A stretch of 64,000 bases of DNA from Pseudovirgaria hyperparasitica. Its lineage: Eukaryota; Ascomycota; Dothideomycetes; Acrospermales; Acrospermaceae. The notes beneath the pieces were generated by a model. It worked only from the letters and a program-made list of their open reading frames with translations, ran no database searches and was not told the origin of the DNA. The position numbers and the translations under genes were made by a program. The DNA lies in assembly GCF_010093815.1 (NCBI RefSeq), contig NW_022985549.1, forward strand, positions 1,323,446 to 1,387,445, given 5' to 3'. Shown here in pieces: positions 30,950-43,070 of the stretch (its first letter is position 1; each line of letters begins with the position of its first letter).

Positions 30950-33729
30950 TCAACAGTCTGCCGCCTCTGGCTCTGGCTCTGGGCCTCTGCTACCACTCTC
31001 TGCCTCCTCCGTACTTGCCTCCTCATAGCTCAGTGCGCTGACCGTACTCGCCTGCTGGCTCAGCGCTGGCCGACCGCTGCCAACTTCAGGCCTGAGTCTA
31101 TTATCGTGTGCCCGCTCCATCTGCTCCCTGACCGTCTGTGTGTTCCAGAACGCATAGCTCTGCTTATCCTTGACCCACATCGGATTCACTTCACTGTCAA
31201 ACACACTACTCTCCTTCTGATCACTATTCCCTCCCTTCTTCTTCCCCGATGCCAGACTCGATCCCGCGGGCGACTTGCGCGGTGAGACGCTTCGATTCTT
31301 GCTGTGTGTCCCGCCGTTTCGGAGCGCCAGACTGTCCGCGCTGCCGCTGGGCTGGATTTCTTGACGCCACGACATGATCCGCTCCTGTGGCGGTTGCGTG
31401 CTCGTGGAATCGCGTCTGCCTGACCGTTTGCTCTGTATCGACATCGTGCGCCCGCCCATCTTCTTCGAGAAGGTCGACGATGTTTCCCACGCATCGTTGC
31501 GGCGCTTCTGGTATGCACAGTCTTGCCGAAACACTTTAATGCTGCCACTGTAGTCCGCCGTGACCATGATGTTGCCGTCATTGTGCACTGACCGTGCAAT
31601 ATACGCTGGCGATTCCTCCGCACGTTTGAACTTGCTCCCACCTGCCGCTGTAGCGCTCTGCTCTGCTTCTGTCGGCGCTTGCGACGATACAAATGATTCT
31701 GCTTTGCTGACCAGCGTCACCGGCGGAGGGTTGCATATGTCATACACTGGATCTTCAGACCGGCTCAGCAGCTGCCGCGTCGACGTGGGTGCCATGATGG
31801 CGCACGTTGAAATGCTTGTGTGCGCCTCAAACATCTCCACCGCATGCTGATTGCGTTTCTCGCTCTCCGACGCCGTCGTGGAGAAGATGTACGCTTTCCG
31901 GTCTTCACTGCCAGTGATGACGTAACTCGCGTCTGGGCTGAACGATGCTCGTATCTGACTCTGGTTGTTCTCGTGTCCTTTGTACTTTGCTTCAAGATTC
32001 TTGTCCCGGAGATTGTAAAGACGGATCCGAGAGTCGTTGCTAGTCACCAGTATCTTCACCTCTCCACTGTTACTGTCTGCTGGAACACATACTGCTTGGA
32101 TCCCCGTGATCTTTGAGCCTTTGGCATTCTTCCCGTGTGCCGACTTGACATGCATCTGCGTCTGATACTTCAGCCCCTCCGTCTCGTAGAACTGGCAGAG
32201 ACCATTAAGTGTGCCCGCAATAGCTGTTTTGCCATCAGGAGTGAATGACACTGCTGTGATCATGTCTGGCAGCTGTGCCCAGTATGCCACATTCTTGTCT
32301 GGTATACTCCATAGTCGCAGCTTTGTGTCCAGCGAGCCGGCCAAGAAGAACCTATCATCTCTCGGATGGAATTGGATCGACGGTACAAAGTCCGCATGCT
32401 TGAACGTACAAAGACATTCTGGCCTACTGACGTGCCATAATCGTACAGTCTTGTCCATCGACGACGACAACAAGAAGTTGTTCTGATCGTGCATTAGCCG
32501 TCACTTTTCGTGCCCAACAATGCTCGCATCACACTTACCTTGCTCCAGCTTAGGTCAAGGATGGTAGATGTGTGCCCTTCGTACTCCTGAACGGCCTTCT
32601 TTTGAAACACGGGTGCGCTCAGATGTTGTGCTTGGCCAGCAGCAGCCTCTTCCTTTTCGTGAAATCTTCTCTCCTCGGCACTTGACAATGTCGCCCAGAT
32701 CCGCAGTATTCTGTCTTGCCCCCCCGCAGCTAGGTACTTCCCGTCCCTGCTGAACTCCATCGCCCACGTGGGATTGCCGCTGCCATTATCGTCCGTCTCG
32801 CGCCTTGAAGTCTGACTGCCATTTGGTCCCATCGACTGTTTTTTCTTCGTAGCGCGCGAACACAACTCTTGCGCTAGGAACACCCGGTCAAACTCCTTTT
32901 CCTTTTTGCATCTTGCTCTTACTTTGATATATGCCGGCGGTTGTGGATGTTTCGGAAGGAAGCCGAGATTCTCGATGGGCTGCGAGAAGATTTCCGCTTC
33001 CTTGCCCTCAAGTCGTTCAGCATCGCCAAGTTCAGAGTCCTTGTCTCCCACAGATTCTGCGCCTGATTTCTTCTTGTTACCTCCTATGAACCGGCTAAGG
33101 AATGAAACACCTTTCCTATGCAAATGCCAGTCAGCCGATATTCGCCTCCGGGTTGGGGCACCAAGATTTCCACTGCATCTGTTGCCTACTTTTTGTCCTT
33201 GTTTGTCCCAAAGCTGTCTACTCTAGGCGATTCCACCGATTTCTTTATTTCGGGAGTGCCATCGGCTGGGGTGCCTGGTCGAGAGGTGGAGTCATGGGTT
33301 GTCGATCGAAGTTTCTCTGCGATTGGAGTCCCTGTTTTGGTGCGTTTTAGGATATGCTGATGTTATACAAAGGTTAGGGCATTGGAGGAGAAGTTGTAGG
33401 TAGCGATCACTGACTTGCGACAGGGGATCAATAGCAGGCGGAGCACCATCTTGCGCGTCTTCTGTGTCCGGAAAAGGAGTATTCGTAAGCGACTTCGTGG
33501 GTGAGCTCGTGCTAGTTCTGGACGGAGCTACATAAACAGAGTCAGAGGTATGGATAGATGTAATTGTCGATGCCTGCCACGAACCTCGGTCGCCCGATCG
33601 CCGAGGGCGTACAAGATTCTCTTTGAACGCCTCATCGGCCGACAAGGTGTGGAATTTTGGCGACGGAAAAGGAGCAGAGGTTGTGTGATGAGGCGAGGTC
33701 ACCTTCAGTTTCGGAAGGGAATCGGCCAT
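30950..33729 (-). CDS. WD40-repeat protein, WDR44 / yeast Dgr2 type
   Basis: Four exons: 33729-33415, 33356-33190, 33115-32539 and 32482-30950 (863 aa). Introns are 58, 74 and 56 nt; the first has a weak GTCAGT donor. Start is the first ATG in frame (33729). The N-terminus is disordered with DPLSQHILKRTKT and KKGVSFLSRFIGG motifs, which are conserved in fungal relatives. WD repeats follow: AMEFSRDGKYLAAGGQDRILRIW, YEGHTSTILDLSWSK/NNFLLSSSMDKTVRLW (restored across intron 3), FHPRDDRFFLAGSLDTKLRLW and ITAVSFTPDGKTAIAGT. A degenerate repeat near IMVTADYSGSIKVF closes the propeller. The last 200 residues are Ser-rich and disordered. WDR44 is a Rab11 effector in animals; yeast Dgr2 has no settled role. 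Confidence 0.9.
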
Positions 33730-34571
33730 TGCGGGACGATTAACAGCGGAGTCGGGAGCTGACGACAATTGACATTCTCGATAACGCAGCAGGAGAATGT
33801 CGAAGATTGCTGACGGAGGCTAACGTCCTGCAGGTCTCAAGGCGCCATCTGCAAAAGGTATGCGACTGGCATCAGACGGGGGTGAGACGATAATGTCTAC
33901 GCCGCAGAATCTCGTAGATAATGGTTCCCGGATACGGCGGAATATACAAACGGAAATCTCGGGATGATTATTAGTCGTTTTCTGGAGAATGATTAGTTGA
34001 CGAGATGCCCAGGACGCCTGACGTGCATGCAGAGCTCGTGGCAGGATGGAAGGAGTTAATACCTGGTAATAATGATACCCCGGTACCTCAGGCACCTCTG
34101 TCACACCTAAGGCCGACACGTCCACCACGCTGACGTCATATCTGAAATTCCTGGGCTGGGGAAAATTCGATGGAAGATTAAATCTCTCTACCAAGCAACA
34201 AAGAAATCCATGGCTCGTTTTCCTATTGAATCATGCAAAATCTATATACACATCCAGACATGATATCGTCTGCAAATGAACCTTGAAATGCCGGTACTCA
34301 ACCTTCTCGACACAGCGCCGCTGACGCTCTTTTCTCTGCAAGACATCACCCACATAATTAGCCGCCTCAGCCTTGCCCTCGGGTTGTCGCCCAAAACATC
34401 CATGCTAAGCTCCACTCTTAGCTTTTGGCTAATGCTTGATTTGCCGTATTATCATATAATACACTGACGCCGACATAGACCAGCTTTATCCTGCTGGCAC
34501 CATCGCATCCCTTCCATGGAGATCTGTAGTCGCCTCTCTTGACTATCTTTGGTTCCCTCATTCAAAACGCC
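33730..34571. promoter_or_regulatory. Divergent promoter region, WD40 gene / membrane protein gene
   Basis: 842 bp between two divergent start codons. A minus ORF of 124 codons (33820-34194) has no family features and lies where the WD40 promoter should be. Confidence 0.5.
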
Positions 34572-36173
34572 ATGTCAGTCTTTGACAATCCAGATCCTTT
34601 TGGCGGAAGCAGAGATTCTCAGGCCCACCAACACGATATCTCAAATGTCATACCTACCGAGCATAGCCGACCAACGCCGGCGTCAGAGGACAGAATGTCC
34701 AGCCGTACCTCAAATGACAGTAGATTTCTCATGGCTAGAACTACGAGCGACCGAGAGTATCAAGATGACGTTGAGCATAACAGTAGCAATGTGATGGACA
34801 AGCTCAAAACTGCCGCCGGTGACTTCCAGGCCGGTGTCGTTGACACGGTCCGGTCCGCAAGGCACAGATTCCACTTGGATGGCGTTCATGCTACTGGCGT
34901 CAGCAGATTCCTCAACCCTACAAATGTTCGCATGCGCGTCCGCTTTCACGACTCACAGCACGGTTCGAGAGAAGAGGAGCTCATGTGGCGCGCTCGAGAC
35001 AATCGCAAAGGTCGCAATTCCATTGCTGTCCCAAGACTATCAACTGACCACAGCACTGATGCCTCATTCATCCCGATGCAATACACACCCAGGATGACGC
35101 AGAATATCAGAGGCATTGGCAAGATCTTCTATAAGATGTTCTTCACCTTCCCATATTGGGATATGGCTTACTGGAGTGGCATGACCTATTCAATAGGGTC
35201 TGCTCTATTCGTTGTTGATGGCGTGTTGGCTTGGGGCGCCGTCGCATATGGTGAAGAGTTCGTCTCACGCTCCGCTGAGACCTATGGAGGTCCCTTATCG
35301 TTCTTCATTGGGGCTCTATTTTACCAGGTCGGAGCCGTGGCTGCCTATCTCGAGGCCGTCAATGATGGCTCGTTTCACGGTGCAGCGATGCGTCGCCTTC
35401 TCGAAGGACATGAGGACGACGACAAGAAAATGTTTGACGAGAAGGTCCGTCACTTCTTCAGTCATTTGAATCCAGCACACCGTCATAGTGAGGAAAAGTA
35501 TACGTATCAACTAGATCCCGAAGCTGGATGGCGAGCCAAGGAGGCACCACGCCAACTTCGTCCTGCTCCGAACTATCCTCCTGGTAAAGAGCCAGCTCAT
35601 CGTCGTGGTGGAGTGGATCACGGCGGCGAACAAGGTCAAGAGAGCATCTACATGTCTTGGAGATGGTGGCCGACGTGGAGAGCCGTTCGAACGCATCATA
35701 TCTACTCTATCGGTTGGTTGGCCACTACCATCCAACTGTTTGGTGTGACCATGTACGGTGTGACTGCCATTGTCATCCTTCCCGGCATTCTTGACAGCCT
35801 GGCTTGGTGGCAAACACTTGGTGCTTTTTGGGTTCCTCAACTCATTGCAGCCTCATGCTTTTTAATCGCTAGTCTAATGTTTATGCTCGAGACACAAACT
35901 GCGTGGTGGAGACCGGAACCCAAGGTTCTTGGATGGTGGGTCGGTTTCTGGGCCACCGTTGGCTCCGTCGGATTCGAGCTTATTGCTGTATTCGGCATCG
36001 TCGGTCATAAGCAGTCGTGGGGAAAATATCAGAGTGATTTGGCGACCATCTGGGGATCGGCTGCATACTTCATTTGCAGTTTCTTGCAGTGGTACGAAGC
36101 CATGGACAAGAACCCTATCGAAGAGCTGTTCAACGATCCTGGCGAGATAGAATCTTCACAGATCTTCATCTAG
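34572..36173 (+). CDS. Six-transmembrane fungal integral membrane protein
   Basis: 533 aa, intronless. I start at ATG 34572 (MSVFDNPDPFGGS); an upstream in-frame extension begins only at TTG. Residues 1-180 are hydrophilic. Two membrane spans follow (SGMTYSIGSALFVVDGVLAW and FFIGALFYQVGAVAAYLEAV). A cytosolic loop of about 130 residues rich in His/Glu/Arg comes next, then four more spans ending before QWYEAMDKNPIEELF. Aromatic-rich span borders (YWDMAYW, SWRWWPTW, TAWWRPEPKVLGWWVGFW) are characteristic. It resembles fungal proteins annotated only as integral membrane protein. Transport or signalling activity cannot be inferred. Confidence 0.82.
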   Translation: MSVFDNPDPFGGSRDSQAHQHDISNVIPTEHSRPTPASEDRMSSRTSNDSRFLMARTTSDREYQDDVEHNSSNVMDKLKTAAGDFQAGVVDTVRSARHRFHLDGVHATGVSRFLNPTNVRMRVRFHDSQHGSREEELMWRARDNRKGRNSIAVPRLSTDHSTDASFIPMQYTPRMTQNIRGIGKIFYKMFFTFPYWDMAYWSGMTYSIGSALFVVDGVLAWGAVAYGEEFVSRSAETYGGPLSFFIGALFYQVGAVAAYLEAVNDGSFHGAAMRRLLEGHEDDDKKMFDEKVRHFFSHLNPAHRHSEEKYTYQLDPEAGWRAKEAPRQLRPAPNYPPGKEPAHRRGGVDHGGEQGQESIYMSWRWWPTWRAVRTHHIYSIGWLATTIQLFGVTMYGVTAIVILPGILDSLAWWQTLGAFWVPQLIAASCFLIASLMFMLETQTAWWRPEPKVLGWWVGFWATVGSVGFELIAVFGIVGHKQSWGKYQSDLATIWGSAAYFICSFLQWYEAMDKNPIEELFNDPGEIESSQIFI

Positions 36174-38560
36174 ACTGGTGCTCATGTTTTATGGTCCTGA
36201 GCTTGACATCACCCTTTTCCACGTACTGGCCACCGTCTGCAGCACCACCTGTTGAATCCCATTGAACCCAGAACGGACTTGAAGTCGTCATCGGCAGGTA
36301 GGTTGCTTCAGTAGGCACACCCATGAGAAGGTGATGTAAGTGATGCGCATGCGTAGTAGGTGAGGTCAGGACGGCCCGCCCGCCCATACTCAAGACACGA
36401 AGAATGCGATCAATCTTGATCAAGAAGATCTTCTCCTCTAGACCTGATACGCCAAACTGACGAAGACATCCGCCCCGAATGCAACAGATTCGAGCGTGGC
36501 GATGCTCAAAGCGACAAGCTCATGAAGCAACTTCCAGAGCCATCTTCTCAAACGTGACATGTTGCAAAGCCGTGTTGGTCAAAGCGATCCCGGTTGGAGT
36601 GGTGATGATACCTACTGCCTTTAACGAGGACGAATAATCTTCATTCCAGAGCTCACTTTTCGAGAAATTGAGCAACTTGTGATTGTGTCACCCAGCACCT
36701 CATACATAACCTGCTACGTCGGTCGTTGAGCCCGACTTACGCATTTAACGCCTCCAACTGGCATAGTTGGGCGTATGGAAAATCTCCGAGCGGAATAAAT
36801 TTCGTCCCAACGACATGTGAAGCATTCCTCCATGCCAGAATCCTTAAGAGAATAGAGAAGCTTTCAACGTAGCACGCAGCAGTTTGCCAGTTCTAATCTA
36901 GTTCCATTGAATTTGAAGGATCAATTGACAACATCGAAGACGTTCTATTTATCCTTTATCCCCAGTTCTACTTGACTACAGCCAATCAGGATTTATCAAC
37001 TGCTCTATCGGCTCTTGGGTTCTAGGCACGGTACTACTATCACTAATATGTATTGATCGTCGGCCCTGCGCCGCCCGCAGACCCATGGAGCAGCTCAAGC
37101 TAAACCTCTTAGGGCTTCGTGCAATGAAATCTAGACACGTCTAGCCCTGCCTACTGGTTCAGACCTTCAGCAATTATTCCAGTGACAACGATGTTCCGAG
37201 AGCCAAGAGAGGGGGCTACGAAGGATTTATATATCACCCCTTGCGCCGCGAACTTGTGGATTGCCCAACGTTTATCGACCTATTTCACTCTTATATTTTC
37301 AGTATCTAAATTGGGGGCATACGATACCCTTAACTATTTGCCCAGCGCCTGCGTCGCTTCTATGAACGTCCGAGAATTCACATAAAAACTGCGCCGACAT
37401 TTGCTTTACTGCTAGTCCACACAAAGTCTCTTCGCCCACCGTACCCCGCAACATGACCGCACATACGTCCACGCATCAAAGGCACCCAAATATACCCTGC
37501 ACTACGTGCTCTCTCCTGCCCAGGACATCGAGGAACTCCACGTATCTTGCCCAAGTCAATTCATTACGGCACCCACCAAGAACGAAGCATGTACATATCC
37601 CGTCTTCGACATCGTCTACCTACGATCGGAGTGCATCCCTCGATTCCATTTCGGAACCATCACGAAAGAATGACTCACCAGGGGTTTGTCAACGTCCTGG
37701 CCGGGGTGTTAGGTTCGCGAACCGGAGTGTACCGCGGTTAGTCCCGATGTCGATGTTTCTATGTGCAATGTGGACATGGGTGAGAGAGCACCTTGGAGGT
37801 AAGGGATCACGGCAGAGGTCAAGGAGGTTGTTGTGAGGATGAATTGGTATGCAGGATGCACAACATATATCGCATCTAGGCTTAGACCACGTGCGAAGCA
37901 GGAGAAGAGGTCGACGCTTCCTGGTCAAAGGTGTACCAGGATGCCGAGAACACGTACGTTCTCGATCCCAGCAGCCACTATACATGCAGTATTGCAGGAC
38001 GCCTCAAGTCATGAAGTCAAACTCCGCCCAAGCGAATCGTGCTGATTGATATCCACCAAGCATAACAAATGACGCTGTTTCCGTTCATTCTCATCATCAA
38101 AACACCTCTCCCAACCATCCCCGGCCTTCCTTCGTTTGCTACACAGAAGACCAGCATGTCTCTCAGATTGTTCGGATCAACCTTTGTTCCAAGTTACAAT
38201 GGTTCGCTTTTCATCGATTTCAGAGTCCGATCCTATTCTTTGGCGACTCTGAACGAGTATGGTCGTGAGTTTGGCCTCCAACACACGCTCCATGGCACCC
38301 TAGAAACTACGCTACCACCCACGGCTTGTTTTGCCTACTTTTTGAATTTTTTTTCCAGCTCGATTTCTCTTTGCATATCACGAAAAATAATCAGTCCAAC
38401 AAAGCAACCCATCATCACTCATCAATCTTTCTACGATCTTTCAACAATTTGCCCTTCATACAACAACCAATTCGCACACCTAGCATCAGAACGATACACA
38501 TCAGTCTACTCGAGCATCCGATAAGTCACGATAGGGCTTGAGAATATACAGGCACCCACG
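36174..38560. other. 2.4-kb intergenic region without a supported gene
   Basis: ORFs are short and have irregular composition. The + strand becomes pyrimidine-rich from about 38060 to 38520, as expected for the leader of the gene at 38561. No transposon ends, RNA genes or repeats seen. Confidence 0.45.
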
Positions 38561-39439
38561 ATGTCATCGCCGTCACGCGTCTCCTCAGTTTCCACCTCGC
38601 CTGCCGGGGTCCCCAAGCAGAACAACTCGGATCGGTCTGTCTCTATATCTCCCATTGACCTAAACGCTGCCACGTCGTCCAATACGCCGACAAGCCCTTC
38701 CACTTCAGCGCTCACGACGCCGTCTTCGGCACCAGTCTCCTCCTTCCTTGCCTTACCTGCCGAAATACGCAACCGAATCTACTTTGATACCCTTATCTCC
38801 CAATCAGTCATCGACCTAAATGCCACCACCTCTCCCTCAACATTCACAAACACCCCTATGTCACCGCCCTCCCACGCCCTTGCCATACTCGCCGTCAATA
38901 AGCAAGTCCACGCCGAAGCCTTCCCAGTATATCTTCATAACAACCGCTTCCGCTACCTCGTATCGGGGCCAAATGCCGACGACGTCATTGGAAACGGCGC
39001 AACCATCGACTTCCTCATGCGCGTCCCCAGCCTCGAAATAACCTTCGTCCTCGGCACAACGCCAATCCCAGTCTACGGCCACGCCGAAGAGCAGGGCCTA
39101 TGCTGTGCCGCACTATACATAGCGTCTTTGCTCTCGTATTCGACAAGCCTCAAAGACATAAAGATCCATTTTGAGGACGCGCGCGAGACAACGGGCAATT
39201 GGAACACACTTGTGCTGTCGCCCGGTCGCCTGTGTAAATGTCTTCTGGAGCCCTTTCGCAAGATCCGTGTTAGTGGGCGGGCTGTAATTACGTTCAGTAA
39301 GTGGTGGGTTGAGGAGAAGTCGCCCACGTGTCACGTAGAGGATTATGTGCCAGCACCACCGCACGGTATGGAGTGGGAGTGGAGGGACAGACTAAAGGCC
39401 GATATTGAAGGGGCCGTGGACACGGATGGGAATGGTTGA
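38561..39439 (+). CDS. F-box/2EXR-like protein
   Basis: 292 aa, one exon. After a Ser/Thr/Pro-rich 60-residue leader comes FLALPAEIRNRIYFDTLI, the LPxEIRxxIY helix typical of the large fungal F-box-like / 2EXR group. ALAILAVNKQVHAEAFPVYLHNNRF, the usual second segment of that domain, follows about 40 residues later. The C-terminal part (KDIKIHFED, PFRKIRVSGRAVI) continues the fold seen in these proteins. Some members act as substrate adaptors of SCF ubiquitin ligases, but most are uncharacterised. The duplicated phrase IDLNAATS / IDLNATTS within the first 90 residues is unusual and may reflect a local repeat. Confidence 0.8.
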   Translation: MSSPSRVSSVSTSPAGVPKQNNSDRSVSISPIDLNAATSSNTPTSPSTSALTTPSSAPVSSFLALPAEIRNRIYFDTLISQSVIDLNATTSPSTFTNTPMSPPSHALAILAVNKQVHAEAFPVYLHNNRFRYLVSGPNADDVIGNGATIDFLMRVPSLEITFVLGTTPIPVYGHAEEQGLCCAALYIASLLSYSTSLKDIKIHFEDARETTGNWNTLVLSPGRLCKCLLEPFRKIRVSGRAVITFSKWWVEEKSPTCHVEDYVPAPPHGMEWEWRDRLKADIEGAVDTDGNG

Positions 39440-40055
39440 TGTGAAAGAATGGTTCCATGGAGGATGCAGTTATGAGTTCTTGAAGTTCATTCTGCAAGGT
39501 TCGGTAATTATGCTCATGAAGACTGCTTGGTGTAATCTATAGGTTAAGCTTGTAGATACTGTTTGGTATAAGTTGGTCTTCAAATGGGATGAGAGAAATC
39601 TGTAATAACCATAGAATGACTTTGAGCCATCAATATCGTGAGCAATGTTGAAATAGCTTGGGTGATTCAAGTGATGGAACCTACGTGGGTAATTTGGGCA
39701 ACTCAAACAATGAAAACTGTATACAAAATGGGCTGGCTATTCCTCATTCTAACAGTCTATAAATGCAGCCAATAAACACTATATTTTCAGTCACTGTGAA
39801 GCCACCAGGTGTGTACGACTTAGCATTCTCCAATCAATGGATATATCCCATCCTTGCTACGAGCTATCCCCGTTGTGGTCACCTGCTTCTTTAAGCAGCG
39901 CGACTCTTCCTGCCTGTTTGACAAAGTTCTGCTTACGAGATGTAGCGGAATCCCGGAGCCATTGGGAGGGAAGCTGGCAACACCTATAAACTTCAAATTT
40001 AGTCATGGTCTCTATCTTCTCCTTTGCAATGTTGTCTCAAGCTCTTGCACAAAGT
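39440..40055. other. Convergent intergenic region
   Basis: Between the 3' ends of the F-box-like gene and the Zn2Cys6 gene. No coding signal. Confidence 0.45.
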
Positions 40056-42164
40056 CTAAAATCCCAAATCATCTCCTCCCAACGCACTATAGCCCTCGTC
40101 AGGCCAGTTCCAGGATGCCAAGCTCTCGATTCCGATTCCGGTACACATTCTAGTATCCAAAGGGCCCAAATCCTCCTCCAAGCTACTGCTCACACCGAAT
40201 TCATCCACGTCGGAACCAACGCCATCCATTGTCGCCTGGACGGCCTCACTCAATGTCCCCGCAAGCACATACCCGAATTCCCGCCCCACACATTCCAGCC
40301 TCTCCATAATCCAGGTCTTCTGCGCCCACCCGTGAGCCATGATACCAGCGAAGCACAGTGGCCATATAATCTGCCCAGCGCTGATGAGGCGTGCATAGCG
40401 GCCATTAGGGGCACCTGAAGTCGCAAAATGAAGCGTTGGAAGGTTGGGATTCCTTGCTGTCGATGCGATAGCTGGAGGTCTGCTCAAAGAGGAAGACTCC
40501 ATCTGCGGTGGGCTAATACCTGCAGATGAGGAAGTGCTCCCTGGTGTATCGACGATCAGATAGTCTGGTATCGTATTCATGGAGCTTACTGGCGGTGATG
40601 GAGGCATCTCGCGATAACCTATATGGAAGGGTGTAGCCGCACAAATATCGTCAATAACATCTTGAATCTGCGCACGGGTATTCGGTAGCTGGGTCCAGAG
40701 CGTTTCAAACTCACTCGACCAGCCAGCGCTCAGCTGTGTACATATCATCACCTGTCTCATTGTGAACAAACGAAGAGTCCGGAAGTGGGCCCAGTCATTT
40801 GCCACCCAAAAGGACGTATATTGGTGTACTGTAGGCTTGTATATATCGGGCGAGGCGATGGACAGAGTGTGGGTGGTATATTCATGGCCAAGGGGAAGTT
40901 GCGATGGCCGGGATGCTAGGGCAGCAGAGAGTGATATTAGTGACGATACGATGGCGGATGCTTCTGACGTAGCAGGATATGCGAATGAAGCGTGTGACTG
41001 GAGGGTTGTGATGCGTATCTGGAGCATGAGAGCGGTGCAAGTATGCCTCCAGAGGATTTCGCGAGGAGTAAGCGAGGGTTTCACGGTAAGAGCAGAGTAG
41101 AGGTGTTCAAGTATTTTGATGTCGAATGCAAGAGGGGCCTCGAAGCACACGAAATGGTACATCTAACGACATTGTCAGATTTCCAGAACAAGTTCCTGGT
41201 AGATAGGAAAATATCGTCCAATACTGCGTCGAAAGACTTTCTTAGTTGTGCGATCATATATGCTTCTGTCTTTCATGTGCTGTCGCCGCATATATTGGTC
41301 GGCATAGGGAAAGAAAAAGAGAGATAGTGGTACTCACCGCTTGGGAGATGAGACCGCAGAGCAGTCTTTGGGTGATGGGATCTGAGTATTCGGTTTCTTG
41401 TAGGCCCTGTACGATAGACGCTGCCGCGGTGATATGCCAAGCAAGTCCTGGAGTGGGCACTCCAGTCATTCCCTGCGTCGGTCAGATTAGCTAGACTCGT
41501 GAGACGCAGAATCAATGTTTCTACCACTATACCTCGTATATGTTGAGCACGAAGATGCAGGTTATTATTTCGTTGCTGTTTATTGACTTCGACCTCTCGC
41601 TGGCGACGAGTTCTCTTGCGAGTCTAGAGCTTTCTGATACATGACCAGGGAACTGTTATCGTTGACAGCGCCTTTCCCATCCCGAGCAGCTAATGCGATT
41701 ACGAGAGCAGTCAGTGCAGGTCGTATCGGCGACCCTTCTCTCATGCTCTTATACAGATCCCTAAAATTCGCCAAGCTGCCACCGAAAATACCCTCGGCTT
41801 GAGGAAACTGGGTGATATCTTGGAAGAACTTCTCTAGATACAGGTCGGTAAGGACTAGACCCGGAGATATACCGTATTTCGACATTTCTATAGAGATTGC
41901 TGCTGCGCGTGCTAGCGGGTCCGGAGGCTTCGGTCCGGAGTGAGTCCTATGGCGTTTGGGTGTGTCTAGGTTCCGAGCCGGTGATATCAGTCGGTATCCC
42001 TTACATTCTCGATGCGCCTTGATACATCTACCGCAGATAGGTTTAGCTTCATCGCACTGTATTCAGGATCAGAGTAGTATAGCATATTCTAGCACATAAC
42101 AAACCTTTACTTTGCGAGCAATGCACGTAATGCATCCAGTACTAGCTTTGCCAGTATAGACCAT
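40056..42164 (-). CDS. Zn2Cys6 fungal transcription factor, apparently frameshifted
   Basis: Exons 42164-42105, 42056-41533, 41472-41338 and 41162-40056; introns of 48, 60 and 175 nt. The N-terminus carries a complete binuclear zinc cluster split by intron 1: CITCIARKVK/CDEAKPICGRC...REC. The middle homology region and C-terminus fit the fungal-specific TF domain family (LAWHITAAASIV, CFEAPLAF, LWRHTCTALMLQIRI). The coding frame switches at about 41619-41631. Upstream it reads ...SSLVMYQKAL, downstream LARELVASERSKSINSNE. No intron with usable length fits between, so a one-base deletion (or sequence error) is likely. If real, the protein stops after the zinc cluster and part of the TF domain. 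The long third intron could hide an exon. Confidence 0.82.
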
Positions 42165-43069
42165 CTCGTATATGTCTCGCAATGTACAAGCTCGCAAGCT
42201 CCTCGTGGTGACATTACGAGTGTACGCTGCGTGTGAGTCCGGTCAGTACATTTAAGTCACGACTTCGGGTCCGACATGTGGTGAGGAGCCACAGTATGAT
42301 GAGAGACGTGAGGCTGACCGCTCCCCATGCGCACATAGCATCTCTGCTTTGGAACTAGCGAAGGTCTTCGATTGGCTGGATTTTCCCTTGTCAAAGGCCG
42401 TCGATGTCTTGGTTTGAAGAAGCTTCTTGATATGTCAAACTTTAAACACCAAACACCGCAGCCAAGCCATTGCATCTTCGGTTAGTTCACATCAAGGAGG
42501 CACCAGCCCAATTTGCGACGTTCTCTCTGAGTAATTGACGTTAATATCATCCATCTTGTGCGATTATAGAGACATAGAAGCAGAGAAGGGAGTTCTGTTT
42601 CATCTCCTCCATCGGACCCGAATCACTCAATCACCCAGAGCGCGCCGTGTGCTTAGGCTGTCTTATTCGCTGTAACCAGTTTTCAGACGGATTTTCACGA
42701 GGCTCGTGCTTAGATGATGTGGTGCGTAGGAAACGCAGACTTGAGCCTGACCAACCTATAGCAAATGCTGAATGATGTTGCAACAAATCCACGGAGGCAT
42801 GTCTCAAGAGAAACATGATAAGGAGACAAGGATCATGCCGCAATCGCAAACTTGACCCAACGCTTGGCATAACGCGCTAGTCTGTACGGGGCTTCTAAGA
42901 TTGCAATACTAACCTATTATGGTTACGTTTTCGCAAAACACGTGACACTCAGCATCCTTCGACGCATCATCGAGCCGTCTCACCTCCTTTGCACATCGAT
43001 GCAGATGTTGTATAGATATGGATCTACATCTAAAAGCCATCGGAAGTACATGATTCAAATTCCGGTGTG
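42165..43069. promoter_or_regulatory. Divergent promoter region between two Zn2Cys6 genes
   Basis: 905 bp between two regulator genes transcribed outward. A six-codon upstream ORF (43050-43070) precedes the right-hand gene. Other ORFs here are short and unconvincing. Confidence 0.55.
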
Positions 43070-43070
43070 A
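43050..43070 (+). promoter_or_regulatory. Upstream ORF overlapping the TF start codon
   Basis: ATG at 43050 opens a six-codon ORF whose TGA (43068-43070) shares its A with the ATG of the main ORF (TGATG). Such an arrangement can couple main-ORF translation to reinitiation. It is seen in sequence; the effect is inferred. Confidence 0.5.

Noticed and set aside
33820-34194. 124-codon minus ORF between two divergent genes
   Set aside because: No family features and located where the WD40 promoter should be.
38069-38524. 151-codon + ORF
   Set aside because: A by-product of the pyrimidine-rich leader (Leu/Ser/Pro/Phe runs) before the F-box-like gene.
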